Source of the DNA: Bacteroidota bacterium
GTDB lineage: Bacteria > Bacteroidota > Bacteroidia > Flavobacteriales > Weeksellaceae
Length of the DNA stretch: 64,000 nucleotides
Assembly (NCBI GenBank): GCA_018902795.1
Contig: JAHIQD010000010.1
Location: 24,023-88,022, forward strand
Direction of reading: 5' to 3'
The notes under the pieces were generated by a model, which was given only the letters and a program-made list of their open reading frames with translations, ran no database searches and was not told where the DNA came from. Below are positions 44,331-53,300 of the stretch, piece by piece (position 1 is the first letter of the stretch; each line of letters begins with the position of its first letter). The position numbers and the translations under genes were made by a program.

Positions 44331-44617
44331 TATTCCTCATCTTCAAACTGTTCCAGATAATACGTGAACGTAAAATCATCCAGTTCATCATCCGCATCTT
44401 CGAGGGTTACTAGCAAATCTTCGAAAATTTCAAGCTGTTCCACACTCATATTAACAAATTCAATATGAAGCGGGAGCTCTGCAGAACCACTGACAAAATC
44501 ATAAAGTGCATCCAAATTATCCCCGAAAAATTCCGGAAGCGTCAATTTTTCTTTTAACTGGGTAAAGAAATCTTCGTAATCGCCGATTTCTGTAAAATCT
44601 ATGTAAACTGTTTTCAT
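44330..44617 (-). CDS. Barstar-family inhibitor
   Basis: This 95-residue acidic protein matches the barstar fold: KTVYIDFTEIGDYEDFFTQLKEKLTLPEFFGDNLDALYDFVSG, in which barstar's FGxNLDALWD becomes FGDNLDALYD. The Asp and the helix around it plug the barnase active site. It would protect the producing cell from the ribonuclease encoded just upstream (31-base gap). The tail DDELDDFTFTYYLEQFEDEE is very acidic. Promoter not identified; it shares the barnase transcript. Confidence 0.92.
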   Translation of the reverse strand: MKTVYIDFTEIGDYEDFFTQLKEKLTLPEFFGDNLDALYDFVSGSAELPLHIEFVNMSVEQLEIFEDLLVTLEDADDELDDFTFTYYLEQFEDEE

Positions 44618-44648
44618 TGTTATTGCTTAATATTAGACACTGTATTTT

Positions 44649-45149
44649 CTACTGTTTCTCAAAGGTTTTGTAATGGTTTTTTGTCAGCCACACGTCGCCG
44701 TTTTTGGTGTAAATAATGCGGTCGGCATTTCGGTTTCCGCAGTTGTAATTGACGTCGGCTTCAAAATATTGGTTTCCGGAAGGTAAAGTTTTTTCATGGT
44801 TGCTGAATTTGTCTCCACCAATAGCGCGTCCCGGCAACACCTCGCAGAGATTCCCTTTTGAAGCAATCCAACCCTGATTTCTTGCATCAGCTTTCGTAAT
44901 ATAATAATCCGGAAGTTTGCGGTTGGCTTTTACATAATTAATAACAACAACATCCTTCGTTAAATGATCAATTGAATTTTCTTCAGAAGTTTCATTCTGT
45001 TCTTTTTGAGAATATTCAACCTTTGATGGCGGAACTTCAGGTTGGTTTTTCTTTTCAATTTTATAATTGTTGTAAAAATACATGCCCAGAAAGGCGGTAA
45101 GCAGTCCTATAACGAAAATAAGGAAAAGTTTTATTTTATCTTTATTCAT
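44649..45149 (-). CDS. Barnase-like ribonuclease with an N-terminal membrane anchor
   Basis: Residues 1-28 (MNKDKIKLFLIFVIGLLTAF and more) form a signal-anchor-like helix with no convincing cleavage site. A linker of about 35 charged residues follows, then a barnase domain at 61-166. It matches barnase closely: KLPDYYITKADARNQGWIASKGNL, GRAIGGDKFSN, and the catalytic trio Glu130 (FEADVNYN), Arg144 (ADRIIY) and His159 (NHYKTF). Thus the enzyme looks active and would degrade RNA. Its role could be defence against competitors or self-growth control. The barstar gene follows in the same operon. Confidence 0.92.
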   Translation of the reverse strand: MNKDKIKLFLIFVIGLLTAFLGMYFYNNYKIEKKNQPEVPPSKVEYSQKEQNETSEENSIDHLTKDVVVINYVKANRKLPDYYITKADARNQGWIASKGNLCEVLPGRAIGGDKFSNHEKTLPSGNQYFEADVNYNCGNRNADRIIYTKNGDVWLTKNHYKTFEKQ

Positions 45150-45203
45150 ATTGAATGTAAATGAGTTTGAATTGCTTTATCGGAAAAAAAATTTCTAATC
45201 TGA

Positions 45204-45995
45204 CTAATCTCTCCATTCTTCCGGAATATCACAAACCGGAATAGGCTGAATTTTATGCTGCGCCGCTTTGTTCATTCGCTGGAAAATTTTGAAAACCTCC
45301 AAATCTCTTCCCGAATAATCGGCCTCCGTTTTCTTTCCCCATTCTTTCTGAATTTTTTCAAGTTCCGGATAGGTGGCACCAATCTGCTGTTCATCCGTTC
45401 TGTCAACCTCCCAAAGTCCGTCAGTTGGGATTGCATTTTGAATAGATTTAATGAGATTTAAAGATCTTGCGAGTTCGTAAACTTCGGTTTTGTATAAATC
45501 AGCGATTGGGGAAACATCTACTCCACCATCGCCGTATTTAGTATAAAAACCAATGCCGAAATCCTCCACTTTATTCCCGGTTCCGCATACCAAAAGTCCG
45601 TTCAACTGTCCGAAATGATACAGTGTCACCATTCTTAAACGGGCTCTGGTATTGGCAAAAGCAAGTTTTTCAGCAGGGTATTTTTCATCATCTACATTAA
45701 AAGCTCTGTACAGTTCCTCAAAGGCGGGCGTAAGATTTAATGAAACCGCTTCTACATTGGAAAATTTAGATTTCAAATCGTTGATGTGATCCCAAGCACG
45801 GTTTACTTGATCTTCCTTTTGGTGAATCGGCATTTCAATCAAAAGTGTTTTGAGGCCCGTCATTGCACAAAGAGTAGAAACCACACCAGAATCTACTCCG
45901 CCGGAAACCCCGACAACATATCCGTTTACATTGGCGTTCTGTGCATAATCTTTCAGCCAGGAAACTATTTTTTCTGTTATTTTTTCTGTTTGCAT
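45204..45995 (-). CDS. nadE: NH3-dependent NAD+ synthetase
   Basis: The protein (about 263 residues) has the ATP pyrophosphatase P-loop SGGVDSG (residues 31-37). It also contains NTRARLRMVTLYHFGQLNGLLVCGTGNKVEDFGIGFYTKYGDGGVDVSPIADLYKTEVYELARSL, the NaAD-binding segment. It amidates nicotinate adenine dinucleotide using ammonia, since no glutaminase domain is present. The start at ATG 45995 is preferred to an in-frame GTG three codons upstream. The divergent gldB gene lies about 90 bases away. Confidence 0.95.
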   Translation of the reverse strand: MQTEKITEKIVSWLKDYAQNANVNGYVVGVSGGVDSGVVSTLCAMTGLKTLLIEMPIHQKEDQVNRAWDHINDLKSKFSNVEAVSLNLTPAFEELYRAFNVDDEKYPAEKLAFANTRARLRMVTLYHFGQLNGLLVCGTGNKVEDFGIGFYTKYGDGGVDVSPIADLYKTEVYELARSLNLIKSIQNAIPTDGLWEVDRTDEQQIGATYPELEKIQKEWGKKTEADYSGRDLEVFKIFQRMNKAAQHKIQPIPVCDIPEEWRD

Positions 45996-46051
45996 GTCAT
46001 TCACTGTTTAAAACTAAGATGGCGGGATGGAGTAATCCTTAAAATTTTCCT

Positions 46052-46059
46052 TATTTTTG
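46052..46059 (+). promoter_or_regulatory. -7 promoter element of gldB
   Basis: TATTTTTG lies 25 bases before the gldB ATG. Confidence 0.6.
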
Positions 46060-46084
46060 CTCCTTAAAATCTGATGTAAAAATA

Positions 46085-47065
46085 ATGAAGTTTTTTAGAT
46101 ATTTATTGTTTTCAGCTGTTTTCGTTTTCGGAGCAGTTTCCTGTAAAAAAAATCCTCAAAACCAATGGAAGGTTGAAGTAAAAAATCCTGCCCAGAAAGT
46201 AGAAGTTACTGATATTTCGAAGGAGTTTTATGACGTAAATCTTCCGCTTGAGGATTTCAAGAAGAAATATCCGTGGTTTCAGGGAACCGTCCCTGATGAA
46301 GATTTTTCCATACGAAGAGCGGATAAAGAGGAAGCTAAAATTTACACCGAAGCCATTTCAAAAATTGATGTTGCAAAACTCAACAATGAATTAACCGGTT
46401 TGTTTTCACATATTAAATATTATTTTCCTGAATTTTCAGCACCTAAAGTTTTTCTTTATTCATCAGCGTTGCAGGGGATTATGGAGCCTATTTTTTACCA
46501 GCCTCAGCAAAACATGCTTTTTATTGACGTGACAGGTTTTATGGGCGAAAACAATACCAACTACAAAGGTTTGGAACAGTATTTTCAGACCTCAATGAAT
46601 CCGCAGAATATCGTTCCGAAAGCTTCTCAGATTTTTGCTGAGTTTTTCGTGCAGCCAAATACCGATCATCAGAAATTTATTGATGAACTGATTTACAACG
46701 GAAAAATCATGACGCTTCAGGATGCCTTTCTACCAGATTTTCCTGAGTATTTAAAAATGAATTATACCCAGAAACAGTATGACTGGGCAAAAGAAAACGA
46801 AGCGAACATCTGGAATTATTTCGTTGAAAACAATCTGGTCTTCAGCGACGACATCAGATTGAAAGAAAGGTTCATCAATCCCGGCCCTTTCTCGAAATTC
46901 TATACAGAAATCGACAACGAGTCTTCACCTAGAGTCGGTATTTTCTCCGGATGGCAAATCTGCAGAAAATTTTATCAGGAAAAACCTGAAACAAAACTAA
47001 AGGATTTCCTTAAAATGAATGCTCAGGAAATCTTCAATCAAAGCAATTACAAACCGAAAAATTAG
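46085..47065 (+). CDS. gldB: Gliding motility lipoprotein GldB
   Basis: The protein (326 residues) has a lipoprotein signal (MKFFRYLLFSAVFVFGAVSC, Cys20). The body is typical of GldB: YPWFQGTVPDEDFSIRRADKEEAKIYTEA, KLNNELTGLFSHIKYYFPEF, and a C-terminal ESSPRVGIFSGWQICRKFY. GldB is essential for gliding in F. johnsoniae and acts with the T9SS/gliding machinery. It has no acidic surface-export cluster after Cys. gldC follows 25 bases downstream in the same operon, as in other Flavobacteriia. Confidence 0.92.
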   Translation: MKFFRYLLFSAVFVFGAVSCKKNPQNQWKVEVKNPAQKVEVTDISKEFYDVNLPLEDFKKKYPWFQGTVPDEDFSIRRADKEEAKIYTEAISKIDVAKLNNELTGLFSHIKYYFPEFSAPKVFLYSSALQGIMEPIFYQPQQNMLFIDVTGFMGENNTNYKGLEQYFQTSMNPQNIVPKASQIFAEFFVQPNTDHQKFIDELIYNGKIMTLQDAFLPDFPEYLKMNYTQKQYDWAKENEANIWNYFVENNLVFSDDIRLKERFINPGPFSKFYTEIDNESSPRVGIFSGWQICRKFYQEKPETKLKDFLKMNAQEIFNQSNYKPKN

Positions 47066-47090
47066 AATAAATTAATTTATTAAGATAGAA

Positions 47091-47417
47091 ATGAGAAAAA
47101 CCCAGATAACAATTGATGTAGAGTTAGACGAAAACCATGTTCCGGAAAAAATGACCTGGAATGCACAGGATGGAGGCATTGAAGCTGAAGAAACCAAAGC
47201 AACAATGATTTCCGTTTGGGATGACAAAAAAATGGAAGCCCTGAGAATTGACCTCTGGACCAAAGAAATGCCTGTGGACCAGATGAAAATGTTTCTTCAC
47301 CAGATTTTAGTATCTTTAAGCAACACATACCAAAGAGCTACCGGCGAAGAAGACGTGGCGAAATGGATGGAAGAGATGGCAGAGGAATTTGCCATGAAAT
47401 CCGCGATAAAAATGTAA
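47091..47417 (+). CDS. gldC: Gliding motility protein GldC
   Basis: This 108-residue soluble protein reads MRKTQITIDVELDENHVPEKMTWNAQDGGIEAEETKATMISVWDDKK and ends KWMEEMAEEFAMKSAIKM, which I recognise as GldC. Its exact function is unknown; in F. johnsoniae it is needed for normal gliding but not essential. It has no signal peptide. It is co-transcribed with gldB, and the cystathionine gamma-synthase gene follows 86 bases later. Confidence 0.9.
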   Translation: MRKTQITIDVELDENHVPEKMTWNAQDGGIEAEETKATMISVWDDKKMEALRIDLWTKEMPVDQMKMFLHQILVSLSNTYQRATGEEDVAKWMEEMAEEFAMKSAIKM

Positions 47418-47503
47418 AACATCAATGTAAAAATGTATCAAACTAACAATGTAACAATCATTGATAAACTGGTATATTGATATATTGTTAAATTATACAA
47501 AAT

Positions 47504-48643
47504 ATGAACTTCAATACAAAAGTAATCCACGGTGGGCAACACCACGAATCGGCAACAGGTTCAGTAAATGTTCCTGTATTTTTAACATCAACGTTTGCAC
47601 AGAAATCACCGGGAATTCATTCCGGCTACGAATATTCCAGAGCAGCAAATCCTACAAGACAGGCTTTGGAAGACAGTTTTGCAAGCATTGAAAACGGAGC
47701 GAGAGGATTGGCTTTCGGTTCCGGTTTGGCAGCAATAGACTGTGTTCTGAAATTACTGAATCCAGGCGATGAAGTAGTTGCAGTAGATGATTTATACGGC
47801 GGGACGTACAGAATGTTCACCCGTTTATTTGAAAAATATCAGTTGAAATTTACCTTCGTGAATTTTGATGATGTTTCAAAAATTTCTGAGGTCATTACCG
47901 ACAAAACAAAACTGATCTGGCTGGAAACCCCGACCAATCCTTTAATGAAATTGGTTGACATTAAAGCGGTAACCGATTTGGTGAAAGGAAAAGACATTCT
48001 TGTTGCAGTTGACAATACGTTTGCAACGCCTTATATTCAGCTTCCTTTGGATTTGGGAGCGGATATTGTGATGCATTCGGCTACAAAATATTTAGGCGGA
48101 CACTCCGACGTTATCGCAGGTGCTTTGATTGCTAAAACTGCTGAACTTGGAGAGAAATTACACTTTATTCAGTTTGCAAGCGGCGGAATTCTGGGACCTC
48201 ACGATTCTTATTTGGTATTGAGAGGCATCAAAACTTTGGCTTTGAGAATGCAGCGACATTCAGACAATGGTTTAGAAGTGGCGAAATATTTAGAAAATCA
48301 TCCGGCGGTAGACAAAGTTTTCTATCCAGGTTTGAAATCTCATCCACAACATGAACTGGCTCAGAAACAAATGAAAGAACCTGGCGGCATGGTTTCATTC
48401 ACGTTTAAATCAGGTAAAAAAGAAGACGCCATTAAGTTTTTAGAACAGGTAAAAGTTTTCACTTTAGCAGAATCTTTAGGCGGTGTAGAATCTTTGGCCA
48501 ATCATCCGGCTTTGATGACTCACGCTTCCATTCCTGCAGACAAACGTGCAGAACTGGGCATTAGCGACGATTTGGTAAGATTAAGTGTTGGTATTGAAGA
48601 CAAAGAAGATCTGATCGCCGATTTGGAAAAAGCTTTCGGTTAA
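47504..48643 (+). CDS. Cystathionine gamma-synthase-type PLP enzyme
   Basis: The 379-residue enzyme belongs to the Cys/Met metabolism PLP family. The PLP lysine is in HSATKYLGGHSDVIAG (Lys195). Further marks are YSRAANPTRQALE, DLYGGTYRMF, LETPTNPLMKLVDI and SLGGVESLANHPALMTHASIP. It could be a cystathionine gamma-synthase (metB) or gamma-lyase (mccB/megL). Both share these motifs, so the direction of trans-sulfuration is not settled. The length fits both. A long perfect terminator follows at 48650-48684. Confidence 0.92.
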   Translation: MNFNTKVIHGGQHHESATGSVNVPVFLTSTFAQKSPGIHSGYEYSRAANPTRQALEDSFASIENGARGLAFGSGLAAIDCVLKLLNPGDEVVAVDDLYGGTYRMFTRLFEKYQLKFTFVNFDDVSKISEVITDKTKLIWLETPTNPLMKLVDIKAVTDLVKGKDILVAVDNTFATPYIQLPLDLGADIVMHSATKYLGGHSDVIAGALIAKTAELGEKLHFIQFASGGILGPHDSYLVLRGIKTLALRMQRHSDNGLEVAKYLENHPAVDKVFYPGLKSHPQHELAQKQMKEPGGMVSFTFKSGKKEDAIKFLEQVKVFTLAESLGGVESLANHPALMTHASIPADKRAELGISDDLVRLSVGIEDKEDLIADLEKAFG

Positions 48644-48649
48644 ATACAG

Positions 48650-48684
48650 ACCTTCAAGGATTTGAAATCCTTGAAGGTTTTTTT
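48650..48684 (+). terminator. Long perfect terminator after the PLP enzyme gene
   Basis: The hairpin runs from 48650 to 48678 with at least a 12-bp perfect stem (ACCTTCAAGGAT and its complement), followed by T-run. Its T-run ends only about 10 bases before the next gene's start. Confidence 0.9.
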
Positions 48685-48696
48685 ATATTAATACTC

Positions 48697-49206
48697 ATGA
48701 CTGAATTTCAAAAATACATCCAACGATATCTCGATTTGATTCCGTCCCAAAACTGGATTGAAGAAATGAAAATTTCCGGGAACAATACTTTGGAAATTTA
48801 TAGAAATATAGCTCCCGAACACTCGAGTTTTGCTTACGCAGACGAAAAGTGGACAATGAAAGAACTTCTTCAGCACCTCATCGATGCGGAAAGAATTTTC
48901 GCTTACCGCGCCCTCCGTTTTGCCAGGAAAGACAAAACCGAACTTCCGGGTTGGAATGAAGAGGAATATGCAAAACATTATTTTTCGATGGAAAGGCCTT
49001 TGGAAAGTCTTATTGAAGAATTTGAAATTGTGAGGAAATCATCCCTTATTTTCTTTGAAACACTGCATCAATCTGTTCTTCATGAAACGGGAAAGGCAAA
49101 CGGAAACGAAATTTCTGTAGAAAATATCGGGAAGTTAATTGTTGGTCATAACATCCATCATTTGAATATAATTCAGGAAAGGTATTTATCGAAATTAAAT
49201 CGGTAA
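48697..49206 (+). CDS. DinB-family protein
   Basis: This 169-residue protein has the four-helix DinB plan with three metal-ligand histidines: AYADEKWTMKELLQHLIDAERIFAYRALRFARKD, then a helix with EFEIVRKSSLIFFETLHQ, and VGHNIHHLNIIQERYL at the end. DinB-like proteins are thiol-dependent or other transferases in bacteria, and the substrate is unknown. It begins just after the terminator of the upstream gene, so its promoter must lie inside that hairpin or be read-through. Confidence 0.85.
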   Translation: MTEFQKYIQRYLDLIPSQNWIEEMKISGNNTLEIYRNIAPEHSSFAYADEKWTMKELLQHLIDAERIFAYRALRFARKDKTELPGWNEEEYAKHYFSMERPLESLIEEFEIVRKSSLIFFETLHQSVLHETGKANGNEISVENIGKLIVGHNIHHLNIIQERYLSKLNR

Positions 49207-49249
49207 TAAATCGCCTTTAAAATTCAAATAAATCCATTAATATTCAAAA

Positions 49250-49627
49250 ATGAACTGTCCCTGCTGCTCAGGAAAAACCTACGTTGACTGCTGTAAACCT
49301 TATCATACCGGAGAAAAACATGCGCCAACCGCTGAAGCTTTAATGCGTTCGAGGTTTTCCGCATTTGCCATCCCCAACGGAGACTATTTAATGGAAAACA
49401 CTTTCCCCTCGAAAAGAAAATTTCACAACCGTAAAGATTTGCAGGAATGGGGAGAACTCAATGTCTGGACGAAATTAGAAATCGTAAGAACACCAGATTC
49501 AAACCATGTAGAATTCAAAGCATATTACACCGATGAAGAAGGCAAATCACAACTTCATCATGAGCTTTCGGCTTTTGAGAAAAAAGAAGAGCGGTGGTAT
49601 TATGTTTCAGGAAAATTTTTAAATTAA
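49250..49627 (+). CDS. YchJ-family SEC-C/NTF2-like protein
   Basis: The 125-residue protein starts MNCPCCSGKTYVDCCKPYHTGE, a SEC-C-type zinc motif. APTAEALMRSRFSAFAIPNGDYLMENTF and W then follow, as in YchJ/UPF0225 proteins, with an NTF2-like C-terminal domain. The family function is unknown. It sits 44 bases after the DinB gene and is likely in the same transcript. Confidence 0.9.
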   Translation: MNCPCCSGKTYVDCCKPYHTGEKHAPTAEALMRSRFSAFAIPNGDYLMENTFPSKRKFHNRKDLQEWGELNVWTKLEIVRTPDSNHVEFKAYYTDEEGKSQLHHELSAFEKKEERWYYVSGKFLN

Positions 49628-49631
49628 ATAG

Positions 49632-49657
49632 AAAGCCACCATTATTTTTGTGGCTTT
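49632..49657. terminator. Bidirectional terminator between ychJ-like and VF530-like genes
   Basis: AAAGCCAC (49632-49639) pairs with GTGGCTTT (49650-49657) over a 10-base loop between convergent genes. Confidence 0.8.
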
Positions 49658-49890
49658 TCACTTTTCTTTTTCTGTCTTAAAACATACAGATACAAACTTT
49701 CAACTTTCGTCCTTGCCCAATCGGTTTTTCTTAAGAATTTCAAAGAAGAATTAATACTCGGATTATCGGTAAAACATTTGATATTGATCTGCTCCCCGAG
49801 CTTTTCAAATCCCTGATAATAATCTACCAGTTCTTCAAGTATCGCATCGAGGCGTTTTCCGTGTAAAGGATCTTTAGATTTTTCTTCCAT
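49642..49890 (-). CDS. VF530-family DNA-binding protein
   Basis: The 82-residue protein contains DPLHGKRLDAILEELVDYYQGFEKLGEQINIKCFTDNPSINSSLKFLRKTDWARTKVESLYLYVLRQ, the VF530/DUF2132 signature. Structures of the family show a compact helical fold with DNA-binding ability, but the physiological role is unknown. It is a lone gene that overlaps the hairpin region of its convergent neighbour's terminator. Confidence 0.9.
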   Translation of the reverse strand: MEEKSKDPLHGKRLDAILEELVDYYQGFEKLGEQINIKCFTDNPSINSSLKFLRKTDWARTKVESLYLYVLRQKKKSEKPQK

Positions 49891-49966
49891 AATGTAGCGG
49901 TAAAATTACTAATAAAATTTAATCCGGAATAAACTCTTAAAACCGGAATTTTCATTCAATTATTTT

Positions 49967-49974
49967 TAAATTTG
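49967..49974 (+). promoter_or_regulatory. -7 promoter element of the TsaC gene
   Basis: TAAATTTG lies 26 bases before the ATG at 50001. Confidence 0.55.
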
Positions 49975-50000
49975 CTTCTCAAAAGAACAACCATCTTATT

Positions 50001-50549
50001 ATGCAAAACCTCATCGATACTTTGAAATCCGGCGGAACCATTCTTTACCCAACAGATACAATCTGGGGAATTGGCTGTGACGCGACAAATGTTGAAGCGA
50101 TTCAGAAAATATTTGAAATCAAAAAGCGCGAGAAGTCAAAATCGATGATTATCCTTGTGGAATCGGTGAAACGTCTGCAGGATTTGGTGGAAGTGCCGGA
50201 GATGGCCTGGGAAATCATGGATCTGTCGGAAAAACCTGTGACATTGATTTATGACAACCCAAAAGGTTTGCCCAAAGAACTGCTTGCGGAAGACGGAAGT
50301 ATAGGAATCCGTTTGGTGAAGGACGATTACCTTAAAAAACTGATCGGTAAACTCAACAAACCATTGGTTTCTACTTCTGCCAATTTAAGCGGGAGCAAAT
50401 CGCCGATGAAGTTTGCAGATATTTCGCAGGAAATCATCGGTTCTGTAGATGCTGTGGCGGAAGAAAATCATGATAAAGTCTCAGAATATTCAGGGTCTTC
50501 AGTGATCAGAATGTGGAACGACGGCCGCGTAAAGGTTCTCCGCGAGTAG
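50001..50549 (+). CDS. tsaC: L-threonylcarbamoyladenylate synthase (TsaC/Sua5-YrdC type)
   Basis: The protein (182 residues) carries the YrdC domain: LYPTDTIWGIGCDATN, KRVEKSKSMIILV-like segment (KKREKSKSMII), GIRLVKDDYL and STSANLSGSKSP. It makes threonylcarbamoyl-AMP from threonine, bicarbonate and ATP for t6A37 in tRNAs. There is no C-terminal Sua5 domain, so this is the short TsaC form. It is a single gene with its own promoter. Confidence 0.93.
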   Translation: MQNLIDTLKSGGTILYPTDTIWGIGCDATNVEAIQKIFEIKKREKSKSMIILVESVKRLQDLVEVPEMAWEIMDLSEKPVTLIYDNPKGLPKELLAEDGSIGIRLVKDDYLKKLIGKLNKPLVSTSANLSGSKSPMKFADISQEIIGSVDAVAEENHDKVSEYSGSSVIRMWNDGRVKVLRE

Positions 50550-50564
50550 AAATTTAATTAAAAT

Positions 50565-51020
50565 TTACTTTTTATACAGTTTTTCGTAAACCGCGATCCA
50601 GTTTTCCGGAGTTATTTTTTTCATAAGTTCGGCAATCAGTTCATAAGGAATATCATCAGTTTTTTTGAAACGGATACATGATTTTCCCATATCCAGCTTT
50701 CTTTTGGAATGTTTCGGATATTCTTCGGTAAACCATTTTAAAAGTTCGGGATTGGCGTAAATTCCCATGTGATACAGCGCGATGAAATTTTTCTGAGAAG
50801 CCAGATTCACAAACGGCAGCGGCGTATTCGGTGTGCAGTGATAACCTGCCGGATAATCTTCCAGAGGAACGCTCCAGCCAATCATTCCGTAACTCAGATG
50901 TTCCTGAAAACCTTGAGGAAGATTTTCGGAAACGGTTTCATATAACTTTTTGAAAGAAACTTTTCTTTCTTCGGGAACATTTGAAAGATATTCTTCAATG
51001 GATTCGGCTTTGATCTGCAT
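50565..51020 (-). CDS. DUF1801 (YdhG-like) protein
   Basis: The 151-residue protein reads as a YdhG/DUF1801 member: SIEEYLSNVPEERKVSFKKLYETV, LSYGMIGWSVPLEDYPAGYHC, NFIALYHMGIY, KRKLDMGKSCIRFKKTDDIPYELIAELMKKITPENWI. It is soluble and its function is unknown. It is convergent with tsaC and followed on the same strand by the DPP IV-type peptidase's terminator. Confidence 0.85.
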   Translation of the reverse strand: MQIKAESIEEYLSNVPEERKVSFKKLYETVSENLPQGFQEHLSYGMIGWSVPLEDYPAGYHCTPNTPLPFVNLASQKNFIALYHMGIYANPELLKWFTEEYPKHSKRKLDMGKSCIRFKKTDDIPYELIAELMKKITPENWIAVYEKLYKK

Positions 51021-51064
51021 CGGTTATTTTTTTACTAAAATACAAAATCACATCGTTCAAAAAT

Positions 51065-51090
51065 AAAAAATCCGGAAAAATTCCGGATTT
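51065..51090 (-). terminator. Terminator of the S9 peptidase gene
   Basis: AAATCCGGAA (51068-51077) pairs with TTCCGGATTT (51081-51090). The minus strand continues into a T-run. Confidence 0.85.
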
Positions 51091-51096
51091 TCATTA

Positions 51097-53238
51097 TTAT
51101 TTCTTTAAATATTCATCAAAATAATCTGTCACTTTCTGCATCAGATGCACCCTGTCTTTTCCTAAAACATTGTGTTCGTGACCGGGATACACAAAATAAT
51201 CTAGCTGCACTCCGTTATCAACAGCGGCTTTCAGGAATTTCATGGAATGCTGCCACACCACGACATTATCCTGTGCCCCGTGAATCATCAGCAAATGCCC
51301 TTTCAGATTCTGTACTTTATCCAGAAGATTCGCCTGTTTATATCCTTCCGGATTGGTTTGCGGCGTATCCATATATCTTTCGGTATACATAATTTCATAC
51401 ATTTTCCAGTCAATTACCGGTCCGCCTGCAACCCCTGCTTTGAAAACATCCGGATATTTCAGCATAAAACTAGTCGTCATAAACCCACCGAAACTCCAGC
51501 CGTGAATACCCAGTTTACCTGCATCCACATAAGGCAATGATTTCAGATATTCTACCCCTTTCAGCTGGTCTTTCATTTCGACCTCTCCCAAATGTCTGAA
51601 AACAGCCTGCTCAAATTTTAATCCCCGGTTGGAAGATCCGCGACCGTCCATTGTGAAAATAATGTAACCTTTCTGCGCCATAAATTCATACCAAAGATTT
51701 CCTGAAGCCGGAAAAGTATTGGTCACCAACTGCAGATGCGGGCCATTGTAGAGGTAAACGATCGTCGGATATTTTTTGTTCGCATCGAAATCGGTCGGAA
51801 GAATGATTTTTCCGTAAAGCGGCGTACCGTCGTCAGCTTTTAAAGTAACATTCTTTATTTCGGGACGCTGATAATTTTTCAAAGTATTTTCAGCGGTAAG
51901 AATATTCTTTAATTTTCCTGTATTGGTATTGATTACATTTACAATTCTCGGTGACGCAGCGTTGCTGTAAGAATCGTACAGATGAATGCCGTCTTTGCTC
52001 AGAATTCCGGTATGCATTCCTGCTCCCTCATCTAATCTTTGAGTCTGAAAATTGCTCCAGTTGATTTTATAAAGATGTCTCTCTAACGGACTTTCCTGAG
52101 TCGAAGTATAATAAATCTCCTTCTTTTTTTCATTAAATCCTAGCAGATCTGTCACTAACCAGTCGCCTTTTGTAAGCTGTGCTACCAAACCTTTTTCTAA
52201 ACTGTAATGAAAAAGATGGTTATAGCCGGTCCTCTGACTCTGCCAGATAAAATCGGTATTCGAATTCGGGAAGAAGGTCAGCGGATGTTGAGGCTCTACA
52301 TAGATATCAGATTTTTCCTCAAAAATAGTTTTTATGAGATTTCCTGTTGCAGCATCATACTGATTCATCATCATATGATTTTGGTCGCGGTTTAGAACGC
52401 CCACAAAAATTGATTTTGCATCAGGGCTCCAGGTGATGGCAGTAAGATACTGTTCCGGATCGCCTTCAACATTCAGGAAGGTTTTTCTGTCATTTTTTAC
52501 ATCATAAATTCCCAGCGTCACGTGATGTGATTTATCACCCGCCATTGGATATTTGATGTTTTTATTTACCGCCGGGGTTACGCTCCAGTCGATAATCGGA
52601 TAATCGGTAACCATCGTCTGATCCATTCTGTAGAACGCAACTTTGGACTCGTCGGGAGCAATAAAAATACCGCCGTCGATACCGAACTCGCTTCGGTGAA
52701 CCGCCTGTCCGTTGACGATATTCTCATCATTATCATTGGTAATTGCGGTAACTTTTCCGTTTCTGTTGATAAACAGATTATTTTTTACAGTGTAGACAAA
52801 TCCCTGGTTATTCTTAAAAATCTGCGTGTTTTCAGCATTTTCATCCAATGCAGTCCAGTCTTTTACTTTCCAGTCCTTTCCTGATTTTTCCACCCAAAAA
52901 TACTTTGACTTCTGCGTAAAATATCCTTTATCTTTATTGAGAAAAGTTATTCTTGGAAAGGTTTTGAGTTTATTATCTCCGGACAGATTTTTATTCAGCT
53001 GATAGAGGGAAATCAGGGTATCCTGTTTCAGACTCGGAACTTCTGTAATTAAATAACCGTTTGTAGTGCCCTGATAAAAAGCTTTGTTATCATTACTCCA
53101 TGTAAACTGTGATACGTTTTTCACGGCCAGATTACTCCTCAGTCCGTTCACTGCTTCGGCAATGGTGAATTTTTGGCTCTGTGAAAATAAAAAACTACCT
53201 GTAACAAGGAACAGTAACGTAAATTTCGAAAATTTCAT
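51097..53238 (-). CDS. Dipeptidyl peptidase IV-type serine peptidase (S9)
   Basis: The 713-residue exported enzyme (signal peptide MKFSKFTLLFLVTGSFLFSQ) has an eight-bladed beta-propeller-like N-terminal part and a C-terminal alpha/beta hydrolase. The nucleophile is in GWSFGGFMT (about residue 582), and the acid and base are in GAQDNVVVWQ and GHEHNVLG. It releases X-Pro dipeptides from peptides in the periplasm, as DPP IV of Bacteroidetes does. The glutamate motif (DEE-like) that selects free N-termini is likely in the propeller but I could not locate it. It is a single gene. Confidence 0.9.
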   Translation of the reverse strand: MKFSKFTLLFLVTGSFLFSQSQKFTIAEAVNGLRSNLAVKNVSQFTWSNDNKAFYQGTTNGYLITEVPSLKQDTLISLYQLNKNLSGDNKLKTFPRITFLNKDKGYFTQKSKYFWVEKSGKDWKVKDWTALDENAENTQIFKNNQGFVYTVKNNLFINRNGKVTAITNDNDENIVNGQAVHRSEFGIDGGIFIAPDESKVAFYRMDQTMVTDYPIIDWSVTPAVNKNIKYPMAGDKSHHVTLGIYDVKNDRKTFLNVEGDPEQYLTAITWSPDAKSIFVGVLNRDQNHMMMNQYDAATGNLIKTIFEEKSDIYVEPQHPLTFFPNSNTDFIWQSQRTGYNHLFHYSLEKGLVAQLTKGDWLVTDLLGFNEKKKEIYYTSTQESPLERHLYKINWSNFQTQRLDEGAGMHTGILSKDGIHLYDSYSNAASPRIVNVINTNTGKLKNILTAENTLKNYQRPEIKNVTLKADDGTPLYGKIILPTDFDANKKYPTIVYLYNGPHLQLVTNTFPASGNLWYEFMAQKGYIIFTMDGRGSSNRGLKFEQAVFRHLGEVEMKDQLKGVEYLKSLPYVDAGKLGIHGWSFGGFMTTSFMLKYPDVFKAGVAGGPVIDWKMYEIMYTERYMDTPQTNPEGYKQANLLDKVQNLKGHLLMIHGAQDNVVVWQHSMKFLKAAVDNGVQLDYFVYPGHEHNVLGKDRVHLMQKVTDYFDEYLKK

Positions 53239-53300
53239 TTCTTAAATATTTAAAGGCTAAAAATAAGAAATAAAATCGAGACGTTAAATAAATGTTAATT

